Positions 7,568 to 13,176 of a stretch of DNA of 20,175 bases are shown piece after piece. Source of the DNA: a virus; IMG/VR virus record IMGVR_UViG_3300032294_001134, positions 1 to 20,175 of that record. One strand, written 5' to 3'. The notes beneath the pieces were generated by a model. That model saw nothing but the letters and a program-made list of their open reading frames with translations, did not search any database and was not told the DNA's origin. Numbering within the stretch: the first letter of the stretch is position 1; the number at the start of each line of letters is the position of its first letter. The translations under genes were made by a program, and so were the position numbers.

Positions 7568-7750
7568 ATGTTTGACACAATCACACAAGACCTAGAACTT
7601 GACTTCGGTATGGGTATGAAGTTTGAGGGTTCAAATGTTCAACCGCTAAAAGTAAATAAGAAGGCTCGCTATTGCGAGTGTGGCACTAAACTCTCAATGT
7701 ATAACCTAGAGGACAAGTGCTACCGCCACTTGACAGGCATAGCGTTCTAA
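7568..7750 (+). CDS. Small zinc-ribbon-like protein
   Basis: A 60-residue protein with a C-terminal metal-binding pattern: RYCECGTKLSMYNLEDKCYRH, giving C-x-C-x12-C-x2-H. CECGTKLSxYN is a motif I recall from short actinophage proteins with C-x2-C in the last position; here the last ligand would be His. The N-terminal half is acidic (TQDLELDFGMGMKFEG). ATG follows AAAGGGGGAAACAAA. The gene has its own promoter (P2) and its own terminator (7757-7780). The function is unknown; protein or nucleic-acid binding is likely for such ribbons. Confidence 0.75.
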   Translation: MFDTITQDLELDFGMGMKFEGSNVQPLKVNKKARYCECGTKLSMYNLEDKCYRHLTGIAF

Positions 7751-7756
7751 GGCGAG

Positions 7757-7780
7757 AAGCCCCCCGCAAGGGGGGCTTTT
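7757..7780 (+). terminator. Rho-independent terminator
   Basis: AAGCCCCCC-GCAA-GGGGGGC followed by TTTT, directly after the 7568-7750 gene. Near-identical in design to the terminator at 7448-7471. Confidence 0.85.
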
Positions 7781-7796
7781 CTATGCCCGCATAGTA

Positions 7797-7812
7797 TGTG
7801 TTACAAAACACA
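7797..7812. promoter_or_regulatory. TGTGTT-ACAA-AACACA palindrome upstream of P3
   Basis: Second copy of the 16-base palindrome found at 7089-7104, differing only in the central base. It ends 10 bases before the P3 -35 box. Candidate operator shared by P1 and P3. Confidence 0.5.
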
Positions 7813-7822
7813 CCCCTTAGGC

Positions 7823-7851
7823 TTGACAATCGTGTATGTATGTCATACTAT
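7823..7851 (+). promoter_or_regulatory. Promoter P3 (TTGACA-N17-TACTAT)
   Basis: TTGACA at 7823-7828, TACTAT at 7846-7851, spacer 17. Its spacer begins ATCGTGTATGTATG, close to AGCGTGTATAGGTG in P1. It drives the 7881 and 8057 genes. Confidence 0.8.
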
Positions 7852-7880
7852 TAGGGCATAACAAAGAAAGGGGCAAGACA

Positions 7881-8030
7881 ATGAGAGGACTACCTGATAG
7901 CGCAGTATGGGGAACTTACAAAAGAGTAACCCGCACAGGGCGCAGGGCTAACAAGGGCTATCACTACTACCAAGCCAATGCTGACCTGCTCAATAGTTTT
8001 GTAGCCCGCATAGTAAAGATGTTCGACTAA
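7881..8030 (+). CDS. Small LPDS/FVAR-type phage protein (copy 1)
   Basis: A 49-residue basic protein. It begins MRGLPDSAVWGTYKRVTRTG, has a central HYYQANADLLN and ends in FVARIVKMFD. It is clearly related to the 54-residue protein encoded on the opposite strand at 13977-14141: both share GLPDS, a basic middle, YYxxNAxxLNxFVAR and similar length. The C-terminal half is a likely amphipathic helix. The start at 7881 is chosen for AAAGGGGC 8 bases upstream; the frame stays open upstream only into P3. Function unknown. The basic nature and small size would suit a nucleic-acid or polymerase-binding protein, which is a guess. Confidence 0.75.
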   Translation: MRGLPDSAVWGTYKRVTRTGRRANKGYHYYQANADLLNSFVARIVKMFD

Positions 8031-8056
8031 TCTAAAGACGAAAGGAAAAAGTAAAA

Positions 8057-8305
8057 ATGAGTGAGACGCTAACAATAGAACAACAAAAGGAAAGAGCCAA
8101 CAAGTTTTGGCAAAACTATTACGGCAGTTTCGAAGGCGCGACAATCCAAAAGTTTCTCGGTATGACAGAGGACGAGTGGGGTGGCAAGCCTTTCCCCGTA
8201 TTCGAAGTGCGATTTGCCAATGGTGAAGTAGGGCAGATTGAGATTAGCCAAGACGAGGAAGGCAATGGTGGGGGATTTATTTTCGGATTGAACCTGCCTA
8301 ACTAA
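8057..8305 (+). CDS. Hypothetical acidic early-type protein
   Basis: An 82-residue acidic protein. The N-terminal half is helical (TLTIEQQKERANKFWQNYYG); the second half looks like beta strands (FPVFEVRFANGEVGQIEISQ) ending in a Gly-rich stretch (GNGGGFIFGLNLP). No family recognised. The ATG is reached through GGAAAAAGTAAAAATG, which contains a near copy of the window's dispersed 14-mer directly over the ribosome-site spacer. It follows the 7881 gene by 26 bases and is probably co-transcribed from P3. Confidence 0.7.
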   Translation: MSETLTIEQQKERANKFWQNYYGSFEGATIQKFLGMTEDEWGGKPFPVFEVRFANGEVGQIEISQDEEGNGGGFIFGLNLPN

Positions 8306-8306
8306 T

Positions 8307-8335
8307 TTGACAAAAGATTTGTCGTTGTCTATGAT
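8307..8335 (+). promoter_or_regulatory. Promoter P4 (TTGACA-N17-TATGAT)
   Basis: TTGACA at 8307-8312 directly after the stop of the 8057 gene, TATGAT at 8330-8335, spacer 17. It drives the two-HTH gene at 8364. Confidence 0.75.
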
Positions 8336-8363
8336 TATGACAAAGAAAGGATAAAAGGATAAA

Positions 8364-8999
8364 ATGACAAAGATAAACTTCAGGACAAACCCTGAACAAC
8401 TAAAGAAAGCGCACTCCGCTAGGGAAATCAACAGATACCCGCGAGTGAAAACAAACAGACGACTGGCTGGAGAAATCAACAAGATAGGACAAGTCCTACC
8501 TGATGAAATGGCTGAAACTCTAAAGTCGCTAGACCAAGAAGGTCGAAATGGTCTTATTCACGCTCTTACTAAAAAGGGCTGGACACAGGCGAGTATTGGA
8601 AAAGCGTTAGAACTATCACGAGAAACAATTAGACAAATCGTGAAGGGAACTACCGCGACACCTATCTCATCTGACTTGGTGCTACCTGAACCACCGCGTT
8701 ATCCAATGCCTACGCAGGTTCAATACACAATGCCTAACGAGGAACTACTGGCAAGGCTAAAGGAACTTCAACCTTTCGCTCAACAGGTTCGCTCGTCTAG
8801 TAAGAAGTTTAGGGCAGAGGCAGAGGAATACTCTTACCTACTCAATCAGGCAACAGAGCAAGGCGTAACAGTTTATCGTTTAGCAAAACTACTAGGCGTT
8901 ACTCCATCTGCTATTCAATTCAGGCTCGTTCGCTATGGCTACCGCAATAGTGCTGGCGAGAGCAAGTCATACCAAACTATCAAGAAGGAAAACAGATAA
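8364..8999 (+). CDS. Two-HTH DNA-binding regulator
   Basis: A 211-residue basic protein with two helix-turn-helix segments. The first (about 63-94) reads LIHALTKKGWTQASIGKALELSRETIRQIV, a sigma/Xre-like HTH. The second (about 155-192) reads YLLNQATEQGVTVYRLAKLLGVTPSAIQFRLVRYG. They are joined by a Pro-rich linker (VLPEPPRYPMP) and a helical spacer (NEELLARLKELQPFAQQV). This matches the arrangement of the leftward protein at 6070-6570. The gene has its own promoter (P4) and ribosome site (AAAGGATAAA). It is a good candidate for a regulator of the divergent control region or of the dispersed 14-mer sites, but no binding evidence exists in the sequence. Confidence 0.8.
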   Translation: MTKINFRTNPEQLKKAHSAREINRYPRVKTNRRLAGEINKIGQVLPDEMAETLKSLDQEGRNGLIHALTKKGWTQASIGKALELSRETIRQIVKGTTATPISSDLVLPEPPRYPMPTQVQYTMPNEELLARLKELQPFAQQVRSSSKKFRAEAEEYSYLLNQATEQGVTVYRLAKLLGVTPSAIQFRLVRYGYRNSAGESKSYQTIKKENR

Positions 9000-9351
9000 C
9001 TTGAAGCCAAGAGCGTGTTCTCAATGCGGAGATTGGTATAACCCAAAGTTTCAGGGAACTGAAAACTTATGTGGGAAGTGTCATCTCAAAGAAGTAATCG
9101 GCAAACCAAAGACGGAGGCAGAGGTCGTAGAGCAAAAAGTAAAAAACTTTACGACCGCAAGCCAACCACAAACAAATCACCGACCTGAACCCCGGCTGAA
9201 GCGAGATGAGTCTGAGTTTAGAGGTGTATGTGCTAAGTGCGGATTGTGGCTGGAAGGTTCTGAAGTCTATAACAGAGAACGAGGCTGGATTTATTCGTGG
9301 ACTCACGTTGATTATGACCGCACACGCAGGAGTTACTGCCTAGTAGCCTAA
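8935..9351 (+). CDS. Zinc-ribbon protein with two Cys clusters
   Basis: Up to 138 residues with two C-x2-C-based clusters: ACSQCGDWYNPKFQ...NLCGKCH near the front and VCAKCGLWLEGSEVYN near the end, the second followed by His and a late Cys (WTHVDYDRTRRSYCLVA). A Lys/Glu/Pro-rich linker lies between. The start is uncertain: ATG at 8935 overlaps the HTH gene by 65 nt and has no good ribosome site, while a TTG at 9001 (giving LKPRACSQCG) lies downstream of AGAAGGAAAA. Coordinates use the ATG. The coding region contains one exact copy of the dispersed 14-mer (9132-9145). Last gene of the rightward block. The exact role is unknown. Confidence 0.7.
   Translation: MATAIVLARASHTKLSRRKTDNLKPRACSQCGDWYNPKFQGTENLCGKCHLKEVIGKPKTEAEVVEQKVKNFTTASQPQTNHRPEPRLKRDESEFRGVCAKCGLWLEGSEVYNRERGWIYSWTHVDYDRTRRSYCLVA
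9132..9145 (+). repeat. Dispersed 14-mer, exact copy 1
   Basis: GCAAAAAGTAAAAA inside the zinc-ribbon coding region, same strand as the gene, encoding Q-K-V-K-N. Confidence 0.7.
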
Positions 9352-9386
9352 GTTTCTTACTGGCAAGACAGGTAGCCCGTAAGAAC

Positions 9387-9430
9387 AAAAAGCCCCCCTA
9401 GTTTTACCTAGAGGGGGCTTTTCGCTTTTA
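9387..9430. terminator. Bidirectional terminator between convergent genes
   Basis: AAAAAGCCCCCCTAG pairs with CTAGAGGGGGCTTTT around a short loop, with A/T tracts on both sides. It can end the rightward block (stop at 9351) and also back up termination of the leftward lysis pair (stop at 9517). Confidence 0.85.
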
Positions 9431-9460
9431 CAAGCCAAGTTGTCGTCCTTCCATAAACCT

Positions 9461-9501
9461 AACGCCCCGGCTCATCAAGTTTATGTGAGAGCCGAGGCGT
9501 T
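9461..9501 (-). terminator. Strong hairpin after lysis genes
   Basis: AACGCCCCGGCTC (9461-9473) pairs with GAGCCGAGGCGTT (9489-9501) with one mismatch or wobble and a 15-base loop. It sits 15 bases after the stop of the leftward gene. The T tract is weak, so termination or mRNA protection are both possible. Confidence 0.55.
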
Positions 9502-9516
9502 GATTTGTTTAGAAGA

Positions 9517-10008
9517 TTACTCTGAAACCTTTACTGAGGTTCCTTCGAAAAGACGCTTGATAAGTTTTTCATCATCAACCCGCACAGATGCTTCATCACA
9601 GGAGCAAAACTCTGCGAGCGCCTTGCGTGTTCCATCACTTAGCCAACCTGGTTGGTCTTCATAACCACCATCATAGCCAAGTTGATAAAGTCTTTCTTGA
9701 ACCAAGAATACAGAACGAGAGTTTCTTGAAACTGCCTTGAACTTCAGGCTAGACAACAAAACAACTTCGTCATCTGCAAAAGTATCTGGCGCTGCAACCG
9801 CAGACTTTTTACTTTTTGCTTTTGGTTCTTCGACTACAACAACCGGCTCTTCAACAACAATTGGGTCTTCTACAACTTCTGGTGTTGCGAAAAATTGTGG
9901 TTCTGGTTCAGGTGTTGGCTCAACGACAACGGACTCAACCGCAACAGGCTCTACTACTGGTTCGTAGTAATACTGTGGTTCTGGGGTTGTTACTTCTTCA
10001 TTGTTCAT
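9517..10008 (-). CDS. Peptidoglycan-binding-like lysis partner
   Basis: A 163-residue protein with a long Pro/Val/Glu-rich low-complexity front (about 10-70, e.g. EPVVEPVAVESVVVEPTPEP), a Lys/Ser-rich hinge and a C-terminal domain (about 98-155). VFLVQERLYQLGYDGGYEDQPGW...DGTRKALAEF resembles the PG_binding_1 pattern (V-Q-x-x-L-x-x-L-G-Y ... T-x-x-A-L-x-x-F). It has no signal peptide. The ATG at 10008 follows AGAAGGATTCTCAA inside the end of the lysin gene (11-nt overlap), so the two are translationally coupled. The likely role is to bring wall binding to the lysin next door. An exact copy of the dispersed 14-mer (9806-9819) encodes part of AKSKKS. Confidence 0.7.
   Translation of the reverse strand: MNNEEVTTPEPQYYYEPVVEPVAVESVVVEPTPEPEPQFFATPEVVEDPIVVEEPVVVVEEPKAKSKKSAVAAPDTFADDEVVLLSSLKFKAVSRNSRSVFLVQERLYQLGYDGGYEDQPGWLSDGTRKALAEFCSCDEASVRVDDEKLIKRLFEGTSVKVSE
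9806..9819 (-). repeat. Dispersed 14-mer, exact copy 2
   Basis: GCAAAAAGTAAAAA on the minus strand, inside the wall-binding-like gene and co-oriented with it. Confidence 0.7.
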
Positions 10009-10612
10009 TTGAGAATCCTTCTGGGAAGCGTTCATACCAATACTGAAATCTTACCTCATCACGATTAGTGTAAGGGGCTTGAATCTTCCAAGAAATCCAA
10101 TTCTCGCCACCATTACTCATATGATAAGCAATCTCCGCGTTGACTACTGGGTCAAACAAGTCTTTGTTTGAGTCTAGGTCATACTTATCTCGACGAACAA
10201 CGCCAAGCCCACCAATCATATTGATTTGGAAGATTCCGTATGACGAGTCCCCTGTTCGTGTGTTGCCATTGAAGGCTAGGGGACGACCATTTGATTCCTT
10301 CTTCACGACAGCCCACGCTGTTTTGAGAGCCTTGCCCTCAAAGCCAACCGCGCTAAGCAGTTGTGCTAGTTCTACATCTGAGAAGGGAGTTTTCTTTACT
10401 GAGAACTTCTTTAGTTGAAGTTCTGCGAGTTTTGCTTTTTGTGCTTCTATTTCCGCCTCTACGGACTTTAGAGTTATAGCCTCTTTCGCCTGTAGGCTGG
10501 CAACATCTTCTGAGCCTGAAGTTTGGGCAAAAGCCGAAACGACAGAGAAAAATGTTACTGACAACGCCACCGCAATGATTTTTTCGACGGCTTTGTTAGT
10601 AGGTTTTAGCAT
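9998..10612 (-). CDS. Secreted lytic transglycosylase-like lysin
   Basis: A 204-residue protein with an N-terminal signal peptide (MLKPTNKAVEKIIAVALSVT to about residue 29, cleavage after AFA). A helical, probably coiled-coil stretch follows (about 35-75), then a lysozyme/SLT-like fold. The catalytic Glu is likely in AWAVVKKESNGRPLAFN (E106), with the family motif SSYGIFQIN (about 124-131) and a W-x-x-W-K end. It would cut the glycan strands of peptidoglycan. The signal peptide implies Sec export rather than holin-only release. The start at 10612 is chosen because AAAGGA lies 7 nt upstream; the frame runs 17 codons further without a better site. The leader (10613-10735) is unusually long and hairpin-rich. 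Confidence 0.8.
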   Translation of the reverse strand: MLKPTNKAVEKIIAVALSVTFFSVVSAFAQTSGSEDVASLQAKEAITLKSVEAEIEAQKAKLAELQLKKFSVKKTPFSDVELAQLLSAVGFEGKALKTAWAVVKKESNGRPLAFNGNTRTGDSSYGIFQINMIGGLGVVRRDKYDLDSNKDLFDPVVNAEIAYHMSNGGENWISWKIQAPYTNRDEVRFQYWYERFPEGFSNEQ

Positions 10613-10735
10613 TGAGTGTTCCTTTGTTAGGGGACAGGGACAGGGTGCTGTGGAAGCCACCATCGGCGTTACTTACCCGCCTTATTCCCCCCGCTGTGGG
10701 GAGAGGGTTGTTTTACAACCTTTCTTTTATAAGTC
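10613..10735 (-). promoter_or_regulatory. Long structured leader of the lysin gene
   Basis: About 120 bases with several small hairpins on the minus strand: GGTTGT-AAA-ACAACC, CCCC-ACAG-CGGGG, GGCG-N9-CGCC and GGTG-N10-CACC, ending in the lysin ribosome site. AGCGGGGGGAA and a later CTAAC faintly recall conserved blocks of the c-di-AMP (ydaO) riboswitch, which in actinobacteria often sits before wall-hydrolase genes, but the full consensus is not visible. No clean -35/-10 pair was found for this gene. Confidence 0.35.
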
Positions 10736-10772
10736 GCTATGTCTTATGGTGTTACCTTAGCACAGAAAAGTC

Positions 10773-10814
10773 AGACAAGTGGCGATTTCGGGGGTGAAAG
10801 TCGCCACTTTGTCT
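10773..10814 (-). terminator. Terminator of the DUF6011 gene
   Basis: Minus-strand AGACAAAGTGGCGA pairs with TCGCCACTTGTCT (one bulge), then GACTTTTC. It lies just after the stop of the 10825-11286 gene. Confidence 0.75.
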
Positions 10815-10824
10815 AACCCGTGTC

Positions 10825-11286
10825 TTATCTTCCGAAAGCCTTTCGGCAAACCGGACCAAGACCTAACTCACGACTAACATCATCTGTGAGTTCAGCACCG
10901 CACTTGGCACAGCAAGCGTAGTGAACAGCGAACAACTTGGCATACTTGTATGGGTCGCCAAGCAAAATACGCACAAAAGCAAGCGTATCTTCGGGTGCTG
11001 GCTTGATACGAGAGAAGCCTCCGTATGAGCCAATCAGACGGCGAAGATATGTGGTCTTCTTGAACTCGCGGATTTCAACGAATACAAGGTCATTATCAAC
11101 AGGCTGAACCATATAATCACCCATAAGTTCATCTGTTGGTATGGCATACTTCGATTTAGGAAGTTTAGAAAGTGCCTCATAAAGTTCTTTCCAATTGAAC
11201 TTTGGGGCAACATTTGCGACAGGCGCAGGAACCGCAGGTGCGGGAGCAGGGTTCTCACCAAAGAGAACTAATTGTTGTGTGGTCAT
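10825..11286 (-). CDS. DUF6011-containing phage protein
   Basis: A 153-residue protein starting MTTQQLVLFGENPAPAPAVP, with a Pro/Ala-rich linker, a central alpha/beta region and a C-terminal Cys motif (ACCAKCGAELTDDVSRELGLGPVCRKAF). The pattern C-x2-C-G-x-x-L-T-D-x-x-S-x-x-x-G-x-G-P-x-C is the DUF6011 signature found in actinobacterial and actinophage proteins. The function is unknown; the Cys residues probably bind zinc. The ATG at 11286 follows AAAGGGGGTCTTCA; the frame runs nine codons further upstream without support. The gene has its own TTGACT promoter (11310-11338) and terminator. Confidence 0.8.
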   Translation of the reverse strand: MTTQQLVLFGENPAPAPAVPAPVANVAPKFNWKELYEALSKLPKSKYAIPTDELMGDYMVQPVDNDLVFVEIREFKKTTYLRRLIGSYGGFSRIKPAPEDTLAFVRILLGDPYKYAKLFAVHYACCAKCGAELTDDVSRELGLGPVCRKAFGR

Positions 11287-11309
11287 TGAAGACCCCCTTT
11301 CAAGACATA

Positions 11310-11338
11310 ACAATACTATAAGTCAAAACAAAAGTCAA
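11310..11338 (-). promoter_or_regulatory. Promoter (TTGACT-N17-TATTGT) for the DUF6011 gene
   Basis: TTGACT at 11338-11333 followed by TTT, spacer 17, TATTGT at 11315-11310, about 24 bases before the ATG. Confidence 0.65.
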
Positions 11339-11349
11339 TACGACACGCA

Positions 11350-11390
11350 GAAAGAAGCCCCCCGCAAGAGGAAGGTATGCGGAGGGCTTT
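11350..11390 (-). terminator. Terminator of the small-gene operon
   Basis: Minus-strand AAGCCCTCCGCA and TGCGGGGGGCTT form a 12-bp stem with one G-U pair and an 11-base loop, followed by CTTTCTG. It lies after the last gene (11404-11553) of the operon starting near 13128. Confidence 0.75.
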
Positions 11391-11403
11391 GTCTTGAACT
11401 TGT

Positions 11404-11553
11404 CTAGCGTTCCCTGCTTGCGAGCGTCGCGCTCGTCAAAGCCGAGAATCCTAGGGCGATAGTCCAAGGAACTGAATTCTGCCACGCCGCGAAGAAAGAA
11501 GCAAGTCCGAAAACCAATGCTCCTACGGCAGTCCATACAATGTTCACTTTCAT
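11404..11553 (-). CDS. Tiny two-helix membrane protein
   Basis: A 49-residue frame: MKVNIVWTAVGALVFGLASF, then FAAWQNSVPW, TIALGFSALTSATL and the basic end ASRER. Two hydrophobic segments (about 5-23 and 29-45) are joined by a short turn, so a hairpin membrane protein is likely. ATG at 11553 follows AAGGAAGTAAGAA and lies 3 bases after the stop of the HTH gene. Size and topology are compatible with a holin or another small phage membrane protein, but it is not next to the lysin genes and I assign no role. A longer frame in another register (to 11300) is rejected because it runs through the terminator. Confidence 0.7.
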   Translation of the reverse strand: MKVNIVWTAVGALVFGLASFFAAWQNSVPWTIALGFSALTSATLASRER

Positions 11554-11556
11554 TTC

Positions 11557-11775
11557 TTACTTCCTTTTCTTCGGGCTAGTCCTGCCTTTGACACGGGCAG
11601 ATGGGTCTCGCAGGGGAACTCCCCTACTTCTTATTGCTTTGCGAGCGCATCTATAGGAAACCTTTAGTTCGCTGGCAACACTCTCGATTGACAACCCCTC
11701 CGCGTACAAACGGGAAGCGTCCTCCTCGATTCTTTTACTTTTTGTTGTTCCCACAACAGACTTACTCTTCGTCAT
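11557..11775 (-). CDS. Small HTH DNA-binding protein
   Basis: A 72-residue, very basic protein. LYAEGLSIESVASELKVSYRCARKAIRSRGVPLRDPS (about 23-59) is a typical helix-turn-helix of the resolvase-like kind (G-L-S-I-x-x-V-A-x-x-L-x-V-S), with an R-G-V-P-L-R-D wing. The tail is Lys/Arg-rich (KGRTSPKKRK). It overlaps the DUF7694 gene by 14 nt. A near copy of the dispersed 14-mer (ACAAAAAGTAAAA) lies at 11733-11745 in its coding region. A small transcriptional regulator is likely; its targets are unknown. Confidence 0.75.
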   Translation of the reverse strand: MTKSKSVVGTTKSKRIEEDASRLYAEGLSIESVASELKVSYRCARKAIRSRGVPLRDPSARVKGRTSPKKRK

Positions 11776-12235
11776 AAGGTCTTTGCCTTGCTCCCATAAT
11801 TACCTCTGGGTCTAAACCTTTTGACCGCAACCACTCTTTGTTCTCTGGGTCTTGGGGGTCATTGACTACATGACGACCTTCGTTCCAAGTGAAGAAAGAT
11901 GTTGTGCCTTCAGGTAGAACCCAAAGGTGATACTGATTTGATGTATCAACAAGTTGGCTTTCAGGTGGGAAGATTTCTACGGCTTCTCTTTCAGCACCCG
12001 CAAGTTCGTTCTTGATACGCTGGAAGTGTCTCCAATCTCTAACCGCCTTTCGTTCGTTATGGCGAATAGAAAGATGGATACCACTCTTGTCTCCAAGTTC
12101 AGGCTCAAGTATGTGCTTGATAACTGTGTAGAACTTGTTTCTCCAAATAGTTTGATTAGGGTCAAGGCCTACCTTGTGCCAATTTACAACCGCAGTTGCT
12201 TCCTCAAACTTATCCCAAGTGGGTTTGTTCGTCAT
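11762..12235 (-). CDS. DUF7694-type phage protein
   Basis: A 157-residue protein. The central stretch (about 53-107), with HLSIRHNERKAVRDWRHFQR, KNELAGAEREAVEIFPPES and LVDTSNQYHLWVLP, matches the pattern I recall for DUF7694, a domain common in actinophage proteins. The N-terminus reads WDKFEEATAVVNWHKVGLDP and the C-terminus is acidic and Pro-rich. The function is unknown. Start ATG overlaps the upstream stop as ATGA; the end overlaps the HTH gene by 14 nt. Confidence 0.75.
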   Translation of the reverse strand: MTNKPTWDKFEEATAVVNWHKVGLDPNQTIWRNKFYTVIKHILEPELGDKSGIHLSIRHNERKAVRDWRHFQRIKNELAGAEREAVEIFPPESQLVDTSNQYHLWVLPEGTTSFFTWNEGRHVVNDPQDPENKEWLRSKGLDPEVIMGARQRPYDEE

Positions 12236-12408
12236 AGGACATTACCTTTTACTTTCTTGATAATGCGATAAATAACATAACCCGCAATACCTGCTAACAA
12301 TGCTGGCGTATAAACCGACACATTGAAGAAGTTTGATGAGACTTCAATCCACTCGAACTGGCACTTGAAATCACACTCTGCGTCCGCAATAATCTGTGAT
12401 GTTTCCAT
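12232..12408 (-). CDS. Tiny membrane protein
   Basis: A 58-residue protein beginning METSQIIADAECDFKCQFEW. A single hydrophobic helix (YTPALLAGIAGYVIYRII, about 33-50) is followed by a basic end (KKVKGNV), so the C-terminus is probably cytoplasmic. Two cysteines (12 and 16) lie on the probable outer side. The ribosome site GGGAGGTGAA is near perfect, and the stop overlaps the next ATG as ATGA. No family recognised. Confidence 0.75.
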   Translation of the reverse strand: METSQIIADAECDFKCQFEWIEVSSNFFNVSVYTPALLAGIAGYVIYRIIKKVKGNVL

Positions 12409-12576
12409 TTAGTTCACCTCCCTTATCTTCTTCCACTCCAACTCGACCAACTCTTGGCGTAGTTGTTTGTTCTCCCGCATCAACTTCCCGTAGGCGTTGA
12501 TGGAAACCACCATCACAAAGCACGAACCTGCGAGCGCAATAATGATGGCAAGCATTGTTCCTGTGTCTAGAACCAT
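12409..12576 (-). CDS. Tiny membrane protein with coiled-coil tail
   Basis: A 55-residue protein: a hydrophobic helix near the front (MLAIIIALAGSCFVMVVSI, about 8-26) followed by a charged heptad-like helix (KLMRENKQLRQELVELEWKK, about 31-50). This is the layout of small phage membrane proteins such as Rz-like spanins or accessory proteins, but the length is short and no lysis gene is adjacent. The stop is immediately followed by the next ATG (TAAATG). The ATG at 12576 is preceded by AGGATAAAGTAAAA, related to the dispersed A-rich box. Confidence 0.75.
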   Translation of the reverse strand: MVLDTGTMLAIIIALAGSCFVMVVSINAYGKLMRENKQLRQELVELEWKKIREVN

Positions 12577-12578
12577 TT

Positions 12579-12749
12579 TTACTTTATCCTAACTTCTTCG
12601 AGGGACGCTATTTCTTGCTTGATAGTTACATAAGCATTACCGCACGGATAGCAATACTTTTCTGTGAAAGGCATTTCCCGCATAAAGGCATCTACGCCCG
12701 AATAAATAAGGTTTGTGTTTTCACAATGAGGTGTTGCGCACTTCTTCAT
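12579..12749 (-). CDS. Tiny zinc-ribbon protein
   Basis: A 56-residue protein beginning MKKCATPHCENTNLIYSGVD. It carries C-x4-C (C4, C9) and C-x2-C (C33, C36 in KYCYPCGNAY), a treble-clef or ribbon-like layout, and ends in a Lys/Glu-rich helix (TIKQEIASLEEVRIK). The ATG overlaps the upstream stop as TAATG, so it is translationally coupled. The function is unknown. Confidence 0.75.
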   Translation of the reverse strand: MKKCATPHCENTNLIYSGVDAFMREMPFTEKYCYPCGNAYVTIKQEIASLEEVRIK

Positions 12750-12937
12750 TAGTTTCCCTTTCGTTGTAGTTGAGGTAGCGGAAGATTTCTCATAAACTCC
12801 CTACGCGCTTCTTTTGTTGGTAAGTTGTCTCGTTCTTCCATTTGTTCTGGAGTCATAAATGCGAACTTCAATAAGAACTCCGCAAACTCGTTATCTGAAA
12901 TCTTGGCAAGGTCTTGCCCATACTTTCCTTTATTCAT
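12749..12937 (-). CDS. Small helical hypothetical protein
   Basis: A 62-residue protein, MNKGKYGQDLAKISDNEFAE onward, rich in helix formers (EFAEFLLKFAFMTPEQMEER) with a basic end (RREFMRNLPLPQLQRKGN). No family recognised. The ATG at 12937 is chosen because GGGGAGGGAAAGTA lies directly upstream and it overlaps the preceding stop as TAATG; an in-frame GTG at 12961 is less likely. Confidence 0.7.
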   Translation of the reverse strand: MNKGKYGQDLAKISDNEFAEFLLKFAFMTPEQMEERDNLPTKEARREFMRNLPLPQLQRKGN

Positions 12938-13128
12938 TACTTTCCCTCCCCGAAATAGCACTCAACCATTTGACCCCAGCAGTAGCCTTCTTCGCCACCA
13001 ACCCACCATAGGTTTCCTGATACCTGAACTAATCCCCACACAAGCGCACCTGCGAGCGCGAGAGCGATAACAAACGCAACTCGTCTGCGTTGTATGAACT
13101 TCTTATCCATCTTCATTACTAGTGCCAT
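12937..13128 (-). CDS. Small single-helix membrane protein
   Basis: A 63-residue protein: a basic front (MKMDKKFIQRRR), one strong membrane helix (VAFVIALALAGALVWGLVQV, about 17-36), then an aromatic and acidic outer part with two cysteines (GYCWGQMVECYFGEG). Positive-inside logic puts the C-terminus outside. First gene of the eight-gene run down to 11404. An upstream promoter is seen at 13177-13205, and the first bases of the transcript hold a perfect inverted repeat (13151-13169). Confidence 0.7.
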   Translation of the reverse strand: MALVMKMDKKFIQRRRVAFVIALALAGALVWGLVQVSGNLWWVGGEEGYCWGQMVECYFGEGK

Positions 13129-13150
13129 CTTCTTAGCCCTTTCTCTAAGT

Positions 13151-13169
13151 TTGACTTCTTCTAAGTCAA
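13151..13169. promoter_or_regulatory. Inverted repeat at transcript start
   Basis: TTGACTT-CTTCT-AAGTCAA, perfect 7-base arms, starting about 7 bases after the -10 of the 13177-13205 promoter. The arms themselves contain TTGACT, the -35 word of the leftward promoters, on both strands. Operator or 5' mRNA hairpin. Confidence 0.45.
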
Positions 13170-13176
13170 TGGAGTA

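Noticed and set aside
8069-8482. A 137-codon minus-strand frame
   Set aside because: It lies opposite two well-supported rightward genes and promoter P4; its hydrophobic, Phe-rich product is typical of an antisense shadow of Lys/Glu-rich coding sequence.
11300-11536. A 78-codon minus-strand frame overlapping the small membrane gene
   Set aside because: It runs through the terminator at 11350-11390 and into the promoter of the DUF6011 gene; the overlapping 11404-11553 frame has a good ribosome site and a membrane-protein pattern.
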